Assembly: GCA_005888395.1 (NCBI GenBank)
Contig: VAXF01000120.1
Span: 1-6,103, forward strand
Direction of reading: 5' to 3'
DNA: 6,103 nucleotides
DNA from: Actinomycetota bacterium
GTDB taxonomy: Bacteria > Actinomycetota > Acidimicrobiia > Acidimicrobiales > AC-25
A program made the translations under genes and the position numbers. Each line of letters starts with the position of its first letter. The first letter of the stretch is position 1. Below, piece after piece: positions 1 to 5,973 of this stretch. The notes beneath the pieces are model-generated. The model did not search any database. It was not told the origin of the DNA and was given only the letters and a program-made list of their open reading frames with translations.

Positions 1-1
1 G

Positions 2-1300
2 CCGGCGCTGGCGACCAGCTGGGACGTGCCCGCCGACGGCAAGTCGATCACGTTCCACCTGCGGACCGGCGTGAGCTTCACGGACGGCACGCCGTTCGAC
101 GCCGACGCGGCGAAGTGGAACCTCGAGCACAACGCCAAGAACACAACGCTCGACGACTTCACCCACATGACCGGAATCGACGTGCTCGACAAGAGCACCA
201 TCCGGATCAATCTCAAGGACGACTTCGCCGTGCCGTTCCTCGACGACATGGGCGACCCGGGCCGGATGGGGATCATGGCGTCGCCGAAGGCCACCGACCT
301 CAACAGCCATCCGATCGGGACGGGCCCGTTCGTGTTCCAGTCCTACTCTCCAGGCGCCAAGATCTCGATCCGCCGCAACCCCACCTACTGGGGGACGAAG
401 CCCAAGCTCGATGGGATCGACTACATCCAGATCGGCACCGGCCCGCCGGCCGTCACTGCGTTGCGCTCCGGCGCGGTCGACCTGATCCGGTTCGAACCTG
501 AGTCGTACTCGACTCTGAAGGCCAACAAGAACGTCCAGGTCGTGGCGCAGCCCACCGGCGCGTACCTGCAGATGCAGTTCCGGCTGGGTCCGTCGTCGCC
601 CTTCAACGACGTGCGGCTCCGCCAGGCCGTCGAGTACGCCGTCGACCGGGAGGAGATCAACCGCGTGGTGAACGAGGGCCTGGGCCAGGTGGCCTCCCAG
701 CCCTTCCCGAAGACGTCGCTCTCGTACAACCCGTTAGTCGCCAACCTCTACCCGCACGACCCGGCCAAGGCCAAGCAGCTCCTGGCCCAGGCGGGGAAGC
801 CCAACGGGTTCTCGTTCAAGATGGTCATCCCGGGCGGGAACATCACCAACATGGAGCGGCAGGGTCAGCTGCTCCAACAGCAGCTCGGTCAGGTGGGCAT
901 CAAGGTCGAGATCGTCCGCGTTCTCGGCAGCGACATCGCCACGCAGTACTACATCGCCCGACAGGGCGACGCCTTCGCGGCCGAGAAGCTGGGTGGCACG
1001 CTCGACGCCGGCCAGATCTACGGCCAGTACGGCAAGTTCCAGTTCGTCGCCATCTACAACAACCAGGAGCACGCCGACCTCGACCAGCTCGGCTTGGAGG
1101 CGCAGTCCGCGGCCCACATCGCGGACGCCCCCAAGATCAACCAGCAGGCGGTCAAGATCGTGATGCAGAACGCGTACGAAGTGCCGATCGCGTACCCGCC
1201 GCAGCTGATGGGCTTCGACACGAGTCGAGTGGGCGGGACGATGCGCGGCCAGACCGACATCTGCGACCCTCCCGACCTGCACAACCTGTTCATGAAGTGA
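2..1300 (+). CDS. ABC transporter family 5 solute-binding protein (peptide/Opp-Dpp type), 5'-truncated by the window
   Basis: This is the extracellular ligand-capturing subunit of the importer encoded downstream. The frame is open from base 2, giving 432 residues without a start, so the signal peptide and N-terminal part lie before the window. A GTG at 26 is only an internal Val: the eight residues before it (PALATSWD) already match the family. Seen directly are the SBP_bac_5 hallmarks: an ALATSWDV...F-HLR-GV-F-DGTPF block near the left edge, PIGTGPF at about residue 100, the NPTYWG...KPKLDGI block shortly after, and FNDVRLRQAVEYAVDR near residue 200. Full family members are usually 500-600 residues, so roughly 100 are missing. 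The protein ends DLHNLFMK. Being first in the operon, immediately before two permeases and an ATPase, fits the usual layout. Family placement is firm. The ligand is not readable: peptides are most likely, but some members bind nickel, sugars or opines. Confidence 0.95.
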   Translation, partial: PALATSWDVPADGKSITFHLRTGVSFTDGTPFDADAAKWNLEHNAKNTTLDDFTHMTGIDVLDKSTIRINLKDDFAVPFLDDMGDPGRMGIMASPKATDLNSHPIGTGPFVFQSYSPGAKISIRRNPTYWGTKPKLDGIDYIQIGTGPPAVTALRSGAVDLIRFEPESYSTLKANKNVQVVAQPTGAYLQMQFRLGPSSPFNDVRLRQAVEYAVDREEINRVVNEGLGQVASQPFPKTSLSYNPLVANLYPHDPAKAKQLLAQAGKPNGFSFKMVIPGGNITNMERQGQLLQQQLGQVGIKVEIVRVLGSDIATQYYIARQGDAFAAEKLGGTLDAGQIYGQYGKFQFVAIYNNQEHADLDQLGLEAQSAAHIADAPKINQQAVKIVMQNAYEVPIAYPPQLMGFDTSRVGGTMRGQTDICDPPDLHNLFMK

Positions 1301-1339
1301 GCGAGCCGTAGGCGAGCGAACCAATGGACAGAGCAGCCT

Positions 1340-1376
1340 GCTCATGGCCACCATCGAAGATGGTGGCCCGATGAGC
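1340..1376 (+). promoter_or_regulatory. Strong intercistronic hairpin between binding-protein and permease genes
   Basis: Bases 1346-1355 (GGCCACCATC) and 1359-1368 (GATGGTGGCC) form a perfect 10-bp stem around a 3-nt GAA loop. The stem continues outward after a 2-nt bulge (CG, 1369-1370): GCTCAT at 1340-1345 pairs with ATGAGC at 1371-1376, giving 16 bp in all. No T-run follows, so it is not a classical intrinsic terminator. Hairpins between a binding-protein gene and its permease genes are known in ABC operons (for example malE-malF) to protect upstream mRNA or reduce downstream expression, giving excess binding protein. That role here is inference. The 3' arm ends 11 nt before the permease GTG and covers the only weak purine-rich (GATGAG) ribosome-binding candidate. 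Confidence 0.7.
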
Positions 1377-1387
1377 TGCGATCGCCA

Positions 1388-2335
1388 GTGACGACCTACG
1401 TGGCCCGCCGGTTGCTGGCTGCCATACCTCTGCTCCTGATCGTTTCGGCGCTGGTGTTCGCGCTCTCCTACCTCATCCCCGGCGATCCGGCGGTCGAGCT
1501 CGCCGGGGGCACTCACGCGACCCGCGAGCAGGTGATCAAGGTCCGTCACCAGCTCCATTTCGACGAGCCCCTCGTCAAGCAGTACGCGCGTTGGCTGACA
1601 CACGCCCTTCGCGGCGATCTCGGCCAGTCGCTGATCCGCAACCGGTCGGTGTCGTCGGAGATTCGTAGCCGCTTCCCGGTGACGTTCAGCCTGGCGCTCG
1701 GCGGCCTGGTCGTGACACTGCTGCTCGGCGTGCCGGCCGGCATCCTCGCCGGCACGCGCGCCGGGAGCGCGCGCGACCGGGCCATCGCCCTCGGCACGAG
1801 CGCGGGCATCGCCATCCCCGACTTCTGGATCGCGATGGTGCTCGTGGTGGTGTTCGCCGTGAAGCTGAAAGCGCTGCCGGCGATCGGCTACACGTCGTTC
1901 ACCGCGTCGCCGGTCTCGTGGGCCCGCCATCTGGTCCTTCCGGCCATCGCCCTGGGGCTGTCCGGCGCCGCGACGCTCGCCCGCCAGCTGCGCGGGGCGC
2001 TGGCCGACGTGCTCGACCAGGACTACATCCGCACGGCCAACGCCAAGGGCCTCAAACGCCGGATGGTGATCGGCAAGCATGCGCTGAAGAACGCCTCGAT
2101 CACGCCGGTCACGGTGCTCGGCATCCAGTTCGCCTACATGCTGGGTGGCACCGTCCTGCTCGAGTACATCTTCTCGATCCCCGGCATGGGCCAGTATTTC
2201 TTCCTCGCCCTCAACAACCGCGATCTCCCGGTGATCCAAGGCGTGACGCTCCTCACCGCGCTCATCTTCGTGGTCCTCAACCTCGGCGTCGACATCACCT
2301 ACGCGTACGTCAACCCGAAGGTCAGGCTGGGATGA
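1388..2335 (+). CDS. DppB/OppB-type ABC transporter permease
   Basis: This is the first inner-membrane channel subunit of the peptide-type importer, 315 residues, the usual length for the family. Visible features are a first membrane segment at about 10-30 followed directly by PGDP (31-34); a periplasmic region with FDEPLVKQYARWL and GDLGQSL (76-82); membrane segments at about 100-122, 133-158, 182-200, 243-262 and 284-305; and the cytoplasmic EAA-type loop TANAKGLKRRMVIGKHALKN (216-235), which docks on the ATPase. IFSIPGMGQYFF (261-272) and DLPVIQG are further family signatures. The start is GTG at 1388: no ATG or GTG lies in frame between it and the hairpin, and the MTTYVARRLL N-terminus fits the family. 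There is no good Shine-Dalgarno, so translation may depend on upstream ribosomes. Its stop overlaps the next start as ATGA (2332-2335). The substrate is not determined by this subunit's sequence. Confidence 0.96.
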   Translation: MTTYVARRLLAAIPLLLIVSALVFALSYLIPGDPAVELAGGTHATREQVIKVRHQLHFDEPLVKQYARWLTHALRGDLGQSLIRNRSVSSEIRSRFPVTFSLALGGLVVTLLLGVPAGILAGTRAGSARDRAIALGTSAGIAIPDFWIAMVLVVVFAVKLKALPAIGYTSFTASPVSWARHLVLPAIALGLSGAATLARQLRGALADVLDQDYIRTANAKGLKRRMVIGKHALKNASITPVTVLGIQFAYMLGGTVLLEYIFSIPGMGQYFFLALNNRDLPVIQGVTLLTALIFVVLNLGVDITYAYVNPKVRLG

Positions 2336-3294
2336 GGGTCAACCCGATCGAGCAGGCGGCCGAGGCATTCAACCCGGCTGCCCACCAGCCGCTGCCCGAC
2401 GTGGAGCTGGCGATCGCCGGACCCCAGGTCGAGTCGCCGCCGCCGTGGCGTCGCGTCGTCCACCGCTTCGCACACAACCGCTCGGCCATGACGGCGCTGG
2501 GGTTCTTGGCGTTCGTGGTGCTCGTCGCCCTGCTGGCGCCTTGGATCGCGCCGCACAACCCGGACCACCAGAACACCCGGCTCATCAACCGCGGACCCAT
2601 GGCCGGGCACTGGCTCGGCACCGACGACCTCGGCCGCGACCTCCTCAGCCGGCTGATGTTCGGGGCCCGTATCTCGCTGCAGGTGTCGCTCGAGATCGTC
2701 GTCCTCGCCGTCGCCATGGCCCTGCCGCTGGGGCTCATCGCCGGCTACGCCGGCGGCTGGCTCGACAGCGTGATCATGCGCGTCATGGACGCGCTGTTCA
2801 CCTTCCCGCCGCTGCTGCTGGCCCTGGCCGTGGCGGCGCTGCTCGGCCACAACCTCACGACGATCTCGATCGCCATCAGCATCGTCTTCGTGCCCGGCTT
2901 CGTGCGCGTGCTGCGAGGTCAGGTGCTGGCCGTGCGGGAGGAGACGTTCATCGAGGCCGCCCGGTCGATGGGGATCAGCGAGCGCCGCATGCTCGGCAAG
3001 CACGTGCTGCCCAACGTGGCCGCGCCGGCGATCGTGCAGGTGGCCGTGTTCTTCGGCTACGCCCTCCTCACCGAGACGGGCCTGAGCTTCCTCGGCTTCG
3101 GTGTGCAGCCGCCCCATGCCAGCTGGGGCACGATGCTGGAGAGCGCGTACAACTTCATCCTCGACAAGCCGTGGCCGTTGTTCCCGCCGGGGCTCGCGAT
3201 CTTCCTCACCGTGCTGGCGTTCAACCTCGTAGGCGACGGCTTGCGCGACTCGCTCGGCCGGGAGACGTACATGCCCAAGGGGCTGGGCAGGTGA
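2332..3294 (+). CDS. DppC/OppC-type ABC transporter permease
   Basis: This is the second channel subunit, expected to pair with the preceding permease. It has 320 residues, with an N-terminal hydrophilic stretch of about 50 residues (cytoplasmic, Pro-rich near 35-39) before the first membrane segment at 53-73. Family hallmarks seen are HWLGTDDLGRDLLSRL (93-108), the EAA loop EAARSMGISERRMLGKHVLPN (208-228) contacting the ATPase, GLSFLGFGVQPPHASWG (250-266) and the C-terminal DGLRDSLGR (302-310). Other membrane segments fall near 115-139, 154-172, 176-194, 230-250 and 285-306. The ATG at 2332 overlaps the stop of the upstream permease (ATGA), with a weak GAAGG motif 10 nt before it. The frame is open further upstream, but that stretch lies wholly inside the previous gene in another frame and encodes no permease-like sequence. 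Its stop overlaps the ATPase start. Confidence 0.96.
   Translation: MRVNPIEQAAEAFNPAAHQPLPDVELAIAGPQVESPPPWRRVVHRFAHNRSAMTALGFLAFVVLVALLAPWIAPHNPDHQNTRLINRGPMAGHWLGTDDLGRDLLSRLMFGARISLQVSLEIVVLAVAMALPLGLIAGYAGGWLDSVIMRVMDALFTFPPLLLALAVAALLGHNLTTISIAISIVFVPGFVRVLRGQVLAVREETFIEAARSMGISERRMLGKHVLPNVAAPAIVQVAVFFGYALLTETGLSFLGFGVQPPHASWGTMLESAYNFILDKPWPLFPPGLAIFLTVLAFNLVGDGLRDSLGRETYMPKGLGR
3277..3282 (+). promoter_or_regulatory. Shine-Dalgarno for the fused ATPase gene
   Basis: AAGGGG lies 8 nt before the GTG at 3291, inside the last codons of the preceding permease gene. It supports GTG 3291 as the start rather than the much longer open frame upstream, whose translation is low-complexity Arg/Ala/Pro and overlaps the permease. 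Confidence 0.7.
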
Positions 3295-5426
3295 CGACCG
3301 CAGTCACGTCGGTGGCGGCGACAGCGGTCGAGCCCGTCGACGCGCTCCTCGCCGTCGACGGCCTCACCGTCGGCTTCGCCACCGCGCACGGGTGGGTCAC
3401 CGTGGTCGAGGACGTGACCTTCTCGGTGAACACGGGCGAGACGGTCGGGCTGGTGGGCGAGAGCGGGTCGGGCAAGACCGTGACCGCCCTGTCGCTGATG
3501 GGCCTGATCGACAGGCGGGCAGGCCGCGTCACCGGGGGCACGATCACCTTCGACGGTCGTGACCTCACTGCCCTGCCGCCCGACGAGCTGCGGCGGCTGC
3601 GCGGCGATGACCTCTCGATGATCTTCCAGGAGCCGATGTCGAGCCTCAACCCGGCCTTCACCATCGGCAACCAGATCGCAGAGACGGTGCGGGCCCACCG
3701 TCACGTCTCGCGCGCGGTGGCCCTCCGGCGGGCTGTGGAGATGCTCGAGCTCGTGGGCGTGCCCGACCCTCATCGCCGCGTGAACGACTTCCCGCACGCG
3801 TTCTCGGGGGGCATGCGCCAGCGGGCGATGATCGCCATGGCCCTCGCGTGCGAGCCCAAGCTGCTGATCGCAGACGAACCCACCACCGCACTCGACGTCA
3901 CCATCCAGGCCCAGGTGCTCGACCTGCTGCGTTCGCTCCAGCGCGAGCTCGGCATGGCGGTGCTGTTCGTCACCCACGATCTCGGCGTGGTCGCCGACCT
4001 CTGCGATCGGGTGGTCGTGATGTACGCAGGCCAGGTGGTCGAGCAGGCGTCGGTCACCGCGCTCTTCGCTCGGCCGCGCCACCCGTACACCGAAGGGCTG
4101 CTGGCGGCGATGCCGCAGTTGGCTCCGGCCGGCACGCGATTGCGCGTCATCCCGGGCCAGGTGCCGTTGCCCGAGCGGTTCCCGTCCGGCTGTCGCTTCC
4201 ATCCGCGCTGCCCGCACGTCCAGCCGTACTGCTCGACCACGGACCCGCCGTTGACCGCGGCGCCGGACGGCGCGGTCAACCGCTGCCTGCGCGCGGAGGA
4301 GCTGAGCCTGACCGGCAGCACCTGGGTGGCTGTCGAGCCGTCCGCACCGGCACAGCCGTCGGCGCGGCCGCCGCAGTCTTTGACAGAGGTGGCGCCGCTG
4401 CTCGAGGTGAGCGATCTGCGGATGGAGTTCCCGGTGCACAGCGGGATCCTCCGGCGGACGATCGGGCAGGTGCGAGCGGTCGACGGCATCAGTTTCACGA
4501 TCGACCGCGGCCGCACGTTGGGGCTCGTGGGGGAGAGCGGGTCGGGCAAGTCGACGACCGCCCGCCTCGTGCTGCGGCTGATCGAGCCGACCGGGGGTCG
4601 CGTGGTGCTCGAGGGCGCCGACGTCACCACGATGGACAAAGCCGAGCTGCGGCGCACGCGCCGCCGCATGCAGATCGTGTTCCAGGACCCCTACTCGTCG
4701 CTGGACCCCCGCTCGACAGTGGTGGAAGCCGTCGGCGAGCCGCTGGAGGTGCATCTCGGGCTGCGGGGAGCGGCCCGTGACGCGCGGGTGGTCGAGCTGC
4801 TCGAGTCGGTCGGGCTGGGCCGGGCCGCGCTCCGCCGCTATCCCCACGAGTTCAGCGGCGGCCAGCGACAGCGAATCGCCGTGGCCCGGGCGCTCGCCCT
4901 CGATCCGAGCCTGCTGATCTGCGACGAGCCCGTCAGCTCGCTCGACGTGTCGACCCAGTCACAGGTGGTCAACCTGCTCGGCGACCTGCAGGACGAGCGG
5001 GGGCTGACCTATCTCCTCATCGCCCACGACCTGTCGGTGGTTCGCCACATCAGCGACCGCATCGCAGTCATGTACCTCGGACGCATCGTCGAGATCGGCG
5101 ACGCAGAGGAGGTGTACAACCGGCCGACCCACCCCTACACGCAGGCCCTGCTGTCGGCCATCCCGGTGCCGGAGCCCGCGGCACAACGCAGCCGCCACCG
5201 GATCGTGCTGCAGGGCGACGTGCCCAGCCCGTTCGACCCGCCGTCGGGCTGCCGGTTCCACACCCGCTGCCCGTACGCCATGGACGTGTGCCGCACCGAG
5301 GACCCGCCACCGTTCGAGAACAGTGCGGGCACCACCATGTACTGCCACCTCCACACCGTCGGCCCGCAACTTGCGGGCGAGCCGGTCAGCCTGCTGCAAC
5401 CCACGACACCCAAAGGAGAACAATGA
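3291..5426 (+). CDS. Fused dual-ATPase subunit (DppD-DppF/OppD-OppF type) of the peptide-type ABC importer
   Basis: This cytoplasmic ATPase carries both nucleotide-binding domains in one 711-residue chain, as in E. coli GsiA or mycobacterial OppD. Domain 1 shows Walker A GESGSGKT (56-63), Q-loop Q113, signature FSGGMRQR (171-178), Walker B LLIADEP (191-197, Glu196) and switch His229. Domain 2 shows GESGSGKS (414-421), Q465, FSGGQRQR (521-528), LLICDEP (541-547, Glu546) and His579. All catalytic residues are present, so both ATP sites look competent. Each domain ends with the oligopeptide C-terminal region (RPxHPYTxxLL at 261-271 and 611-621) and a four-Cys motif: C301, C307, C314, C332 and C654, C660, C667, C685. 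A Pro/Ala/Ser linker (about 343-364) separates the halves. Length exceeds GsiA (about 620) because both Cys domains are kept. The GTG start overlaps the previous stop (GTGA, 3291-3294); the stop overlaps the lipoprotein start (ATGA). Family assignment is firm; iron-sulfur binding is inferred. Confidence 0.96.
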   Translation: MTTAVTSVAATAVEPVDALLAVDGLTVGFATAHGWVTVVEDVTFSVNTGETVGLVGESGSGKTVTALSLMGLIDRRAGRVTGGTITFDGRDLTALPPDELRRLRGDDLSMIFQEPMSSLNPAFTIGNQIAETVRAHRHVSRAVALRRAVEMLELVGVPDPHRRVNDFPHAFSGGMRQRAMIAMALACEPKLLIADEPTTALDVTIQAQVLDLLRSLQRELGMAVLFVTHDLGVVADLCDRVVVMYAGQVVEQASVTALFARPRHPYTEGLLAAMPQLAPAGTRLRVIPGQVPLPERFPSGCRFHPRCPHVQPYCSTTDPPLTAAPDGAVNRCLRAEELSLTGSTWVAVEPSAPAQPSARPPQSLTEVAPLLEVSDLRMEFPVHSGILRRTIGQVRAVDGISFTIDRGRTLGLVGESGSGKSTTARLVLRLIEPTGGRVVLEGADVTTMDKAELRRTRRRMQIVFQDPYSSLDPRSTVVEAVGEPLEVHLGLRGAARDARVVELLESVGLGRAALRRYPHEFSGGQRQRIAVARALALDPSLLICDEPVSSLDVSTQSQVVNLLGDLQDERGLTYLLIAHDLSVVRHISDRIAVMYLGRIVEIGDAEEVYNRPTHPYTQALLSAIPVPEPAAQRSRHRIVLQGDVPSPFDPPSGCRFHTRCPYAMDVCRTEDPPPFENSAGTTMYCHLHTVGPQLAGEPVSLLQPTTPKGEQ
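3447..3476 (+). repeat. Walker A DNA repeat, copy 1 (matches 4521-4550)
   Basis: This 30-nt stretch encoding the first P-loop matches 4521-4550, encoding the second, at 28 of 30 bases; the last 18 (from GAGAGCGG onward to the P-loop Lys codon) are identical. It reflects the paired ATPase domains. Whether identity is kept by codon preference or by gene conversion cannot be told here. Confidence 0.6.
4521..4550 (+). repeat. Walker A DNA repeat, copy 2 (matches 3447-3476)
   Basis: This is the second copy of the P-loop coding repeat, differing from copy 1 at two bases (positions 6 and 12 of the unit). It lies 1074 nt downstream in the same reading frame, so recombination between the copies would remove 358 codons in frame and leave a single-domain ATPase. 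That consequence is arithmetic, not an observed event. Confidence 0.6.
5412..5418 (+). promoter_or_regulatory. Strong Shine-Dalgarno for the lipoprotein gene
   Basis: AAAGGAG lies just before ATG 5423, with 4 nt between the GGAG core and the start. It is the best ribosome-binding site in the window and fixes the lipoprotein start, which also yields a textbook lipoprotein signal peptide. It sits in the final codons of the ATPase gene. Confidence 0.8.
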
Positions 5427-5923
5427 GCAGAGCCATCAGGGTCGCCGCCATGATCGGCGTCGTCATCTTGCTGCTGGGCGCGTGCAGCAGCAAGAAGAAG
5501 TCTTCATCGGCCACGTCGAAGACCACCGCGGCGCCGGCCACGACCGCAGCGCCGGCCGCCACGACCACGACCGCCGCGGCGGGGACCCCGAAGCAGACGA
5601 TGACGGTCACGCCCTCCACGGGGCTCAAGAACGGTCAGGTGGTGCATGTCGTCGGCAAGGGGTTCACCCCGGGTGCCACCCGCGGCGTCCTCGAGTGCGC
5701 CGACAAGGGCAACGCCACCGGCGCGGGCGACTGCGACCTGGGCGGCATCAAGACCGCGGCCGCGGCCGCCGACGGCACTGTGACGATCGACCTCCCGGTG
5801 AAGAAGGGGCCTTTCGGGTCGAACAACGTCGTGTGCAGCGCGGCGCAGAAGTGCCTGCTGTCGATGAGCGACCTGACGGCCACACCCAAGGAGCTCGCCA
5901 CCGAGAACATCTCGTTCGCCTGA
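5423..5923 (+). CDS. Lipoprotein with neocarzinostatin-like domain
   Basis: This is a predicted membrane-anchored extracytoplasmic protein of 166 residues. The N-terminus (MSRAIRV, hydrophobic 8-19) ends in a lipobox LLGAC with Cys21 as the lipidated residue. Residues 22-57 are a Ser/Lys then Thr/Ala/Pro linker. From about 59 the sequence resembles the neocarzinostatin family: VTPSTGLKNGQVVHVVGKGFTPG (62-84), a GVLEC strand, CDLGG, an AADGTVTIDLPV strand (115-126) and a terminal ENISFA. Four Cys in the domain fall as two pairs, C92/C104 and C138/C144, like the two disulfides of neocarzinostatin. In antibiotic producers this fold carries an enediyne chromophore; most actinobacterial homologues have no known function, and no enediyne gene is visible here. 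The ATG overlaps the ATPase stop (ATGA), so it belongs to the transporter operon. A role in ligand capture or envelope anchoring of the importer is speculation. Confidence 0.85.
   Translation: MSRAIRVAAMIGVVILLLGACSSKKKSSSATSKTTAAPATTAAPAATTTTAAAGTPKQTMTVTPSTGLKNGQVVHVVGKGFTPGATRGVLECADKGNATGAGDCDLGGIKTAAAAADGTVTIDLPVKKGPFGSNNVVCSAAQKCLLSMSDLTATPKELATENISFA
5522..5557 (+). repeat. Two 18-bp tandem repeats in the lipoprotein linker
   Basis: Bases 5522-5539 and 5540-5557 match at 16 of 18 positions and each encodes TTAAPA (codons 34-39 and 40-45). The array forms part of the flexible spacer between the lipid anchor and the folded domain. Such arrays can vary in copy number between strains. Confidence 0.7.
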
Positions 5924-5931
5924 GCGAATAT

Positions 5932-5973
5932 CCCGCGTCGCCAGTCACAGTCCGATCATGCCGGCGACGCGGG
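5932..5973. terminator. Candidate bidirectional terminator at the convergent gene junction
   Basis: CCCGCGTCGCC (5932-5942) and GGCGACGCGGG (5963-5973) form a perfect 11-bp GC-rich inverted repeat with a 20-nt loop. It starts 9 nt after the lipoprotein stop, and its right arm lies inside the acyl-CoA dehydrogenase coding region, spanning that gene's stop. Neither side has a proper T-run (the - strand continues with ATATTC), so termination is plausible from position and stem strength rather than proven. Confidence 0.5.

Noticed and set aside
1301..1317. Two GCGAGC copies 11 nt apart just after the binding-protein stop
   Set aside because: Six-base repeats in GC-rich DNA are easily due to chance; no regulator or partner site can be named.
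734..2239. 501-residue open frame on the - strand across the binding-protein and first permease genes
   Set aside because: It lies opposite two well-supported genes, is rich in Arg/Asp/Glu/His/Gly with no recognisable domain, and is the expected antisense shadow of GC-rich coding DNA.
2445..3290. Upstream extension of the ATPase reading frame
   Set aside because: The extra residues are Arg/Ala/Pro-rich, overlap the second permease gene in another frame, and have no family match. GTG 3291 with AAGGGG upstream is the better start.
3057..4847. 596-residue open frame on the - strand opposite the ATPase
   Set aside because: Low-complexity Arg/His/Ala-rich translation with no motif, directly antisense to conserved ATPase motifs; a codon-bias shadow.
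5288..5422. Upstream extension of the lipoprotein reading frame
   Set aside because: It lies within the ATPase Cys-motif region in another frame and would bury the signal peptide. ATG 5423 has a strong ribosome-binding site and gives a proper lipobox.
5423..5923. Possibility that the lipoprotein marks an enediyne biosynthesis or resistance locus
   Set aside because: No polyketide synthase, tailoring or resistance gene is in the window, and neocarzinostatin-like domains are widespread in actinobacterial lipoproteins outside such clusters.
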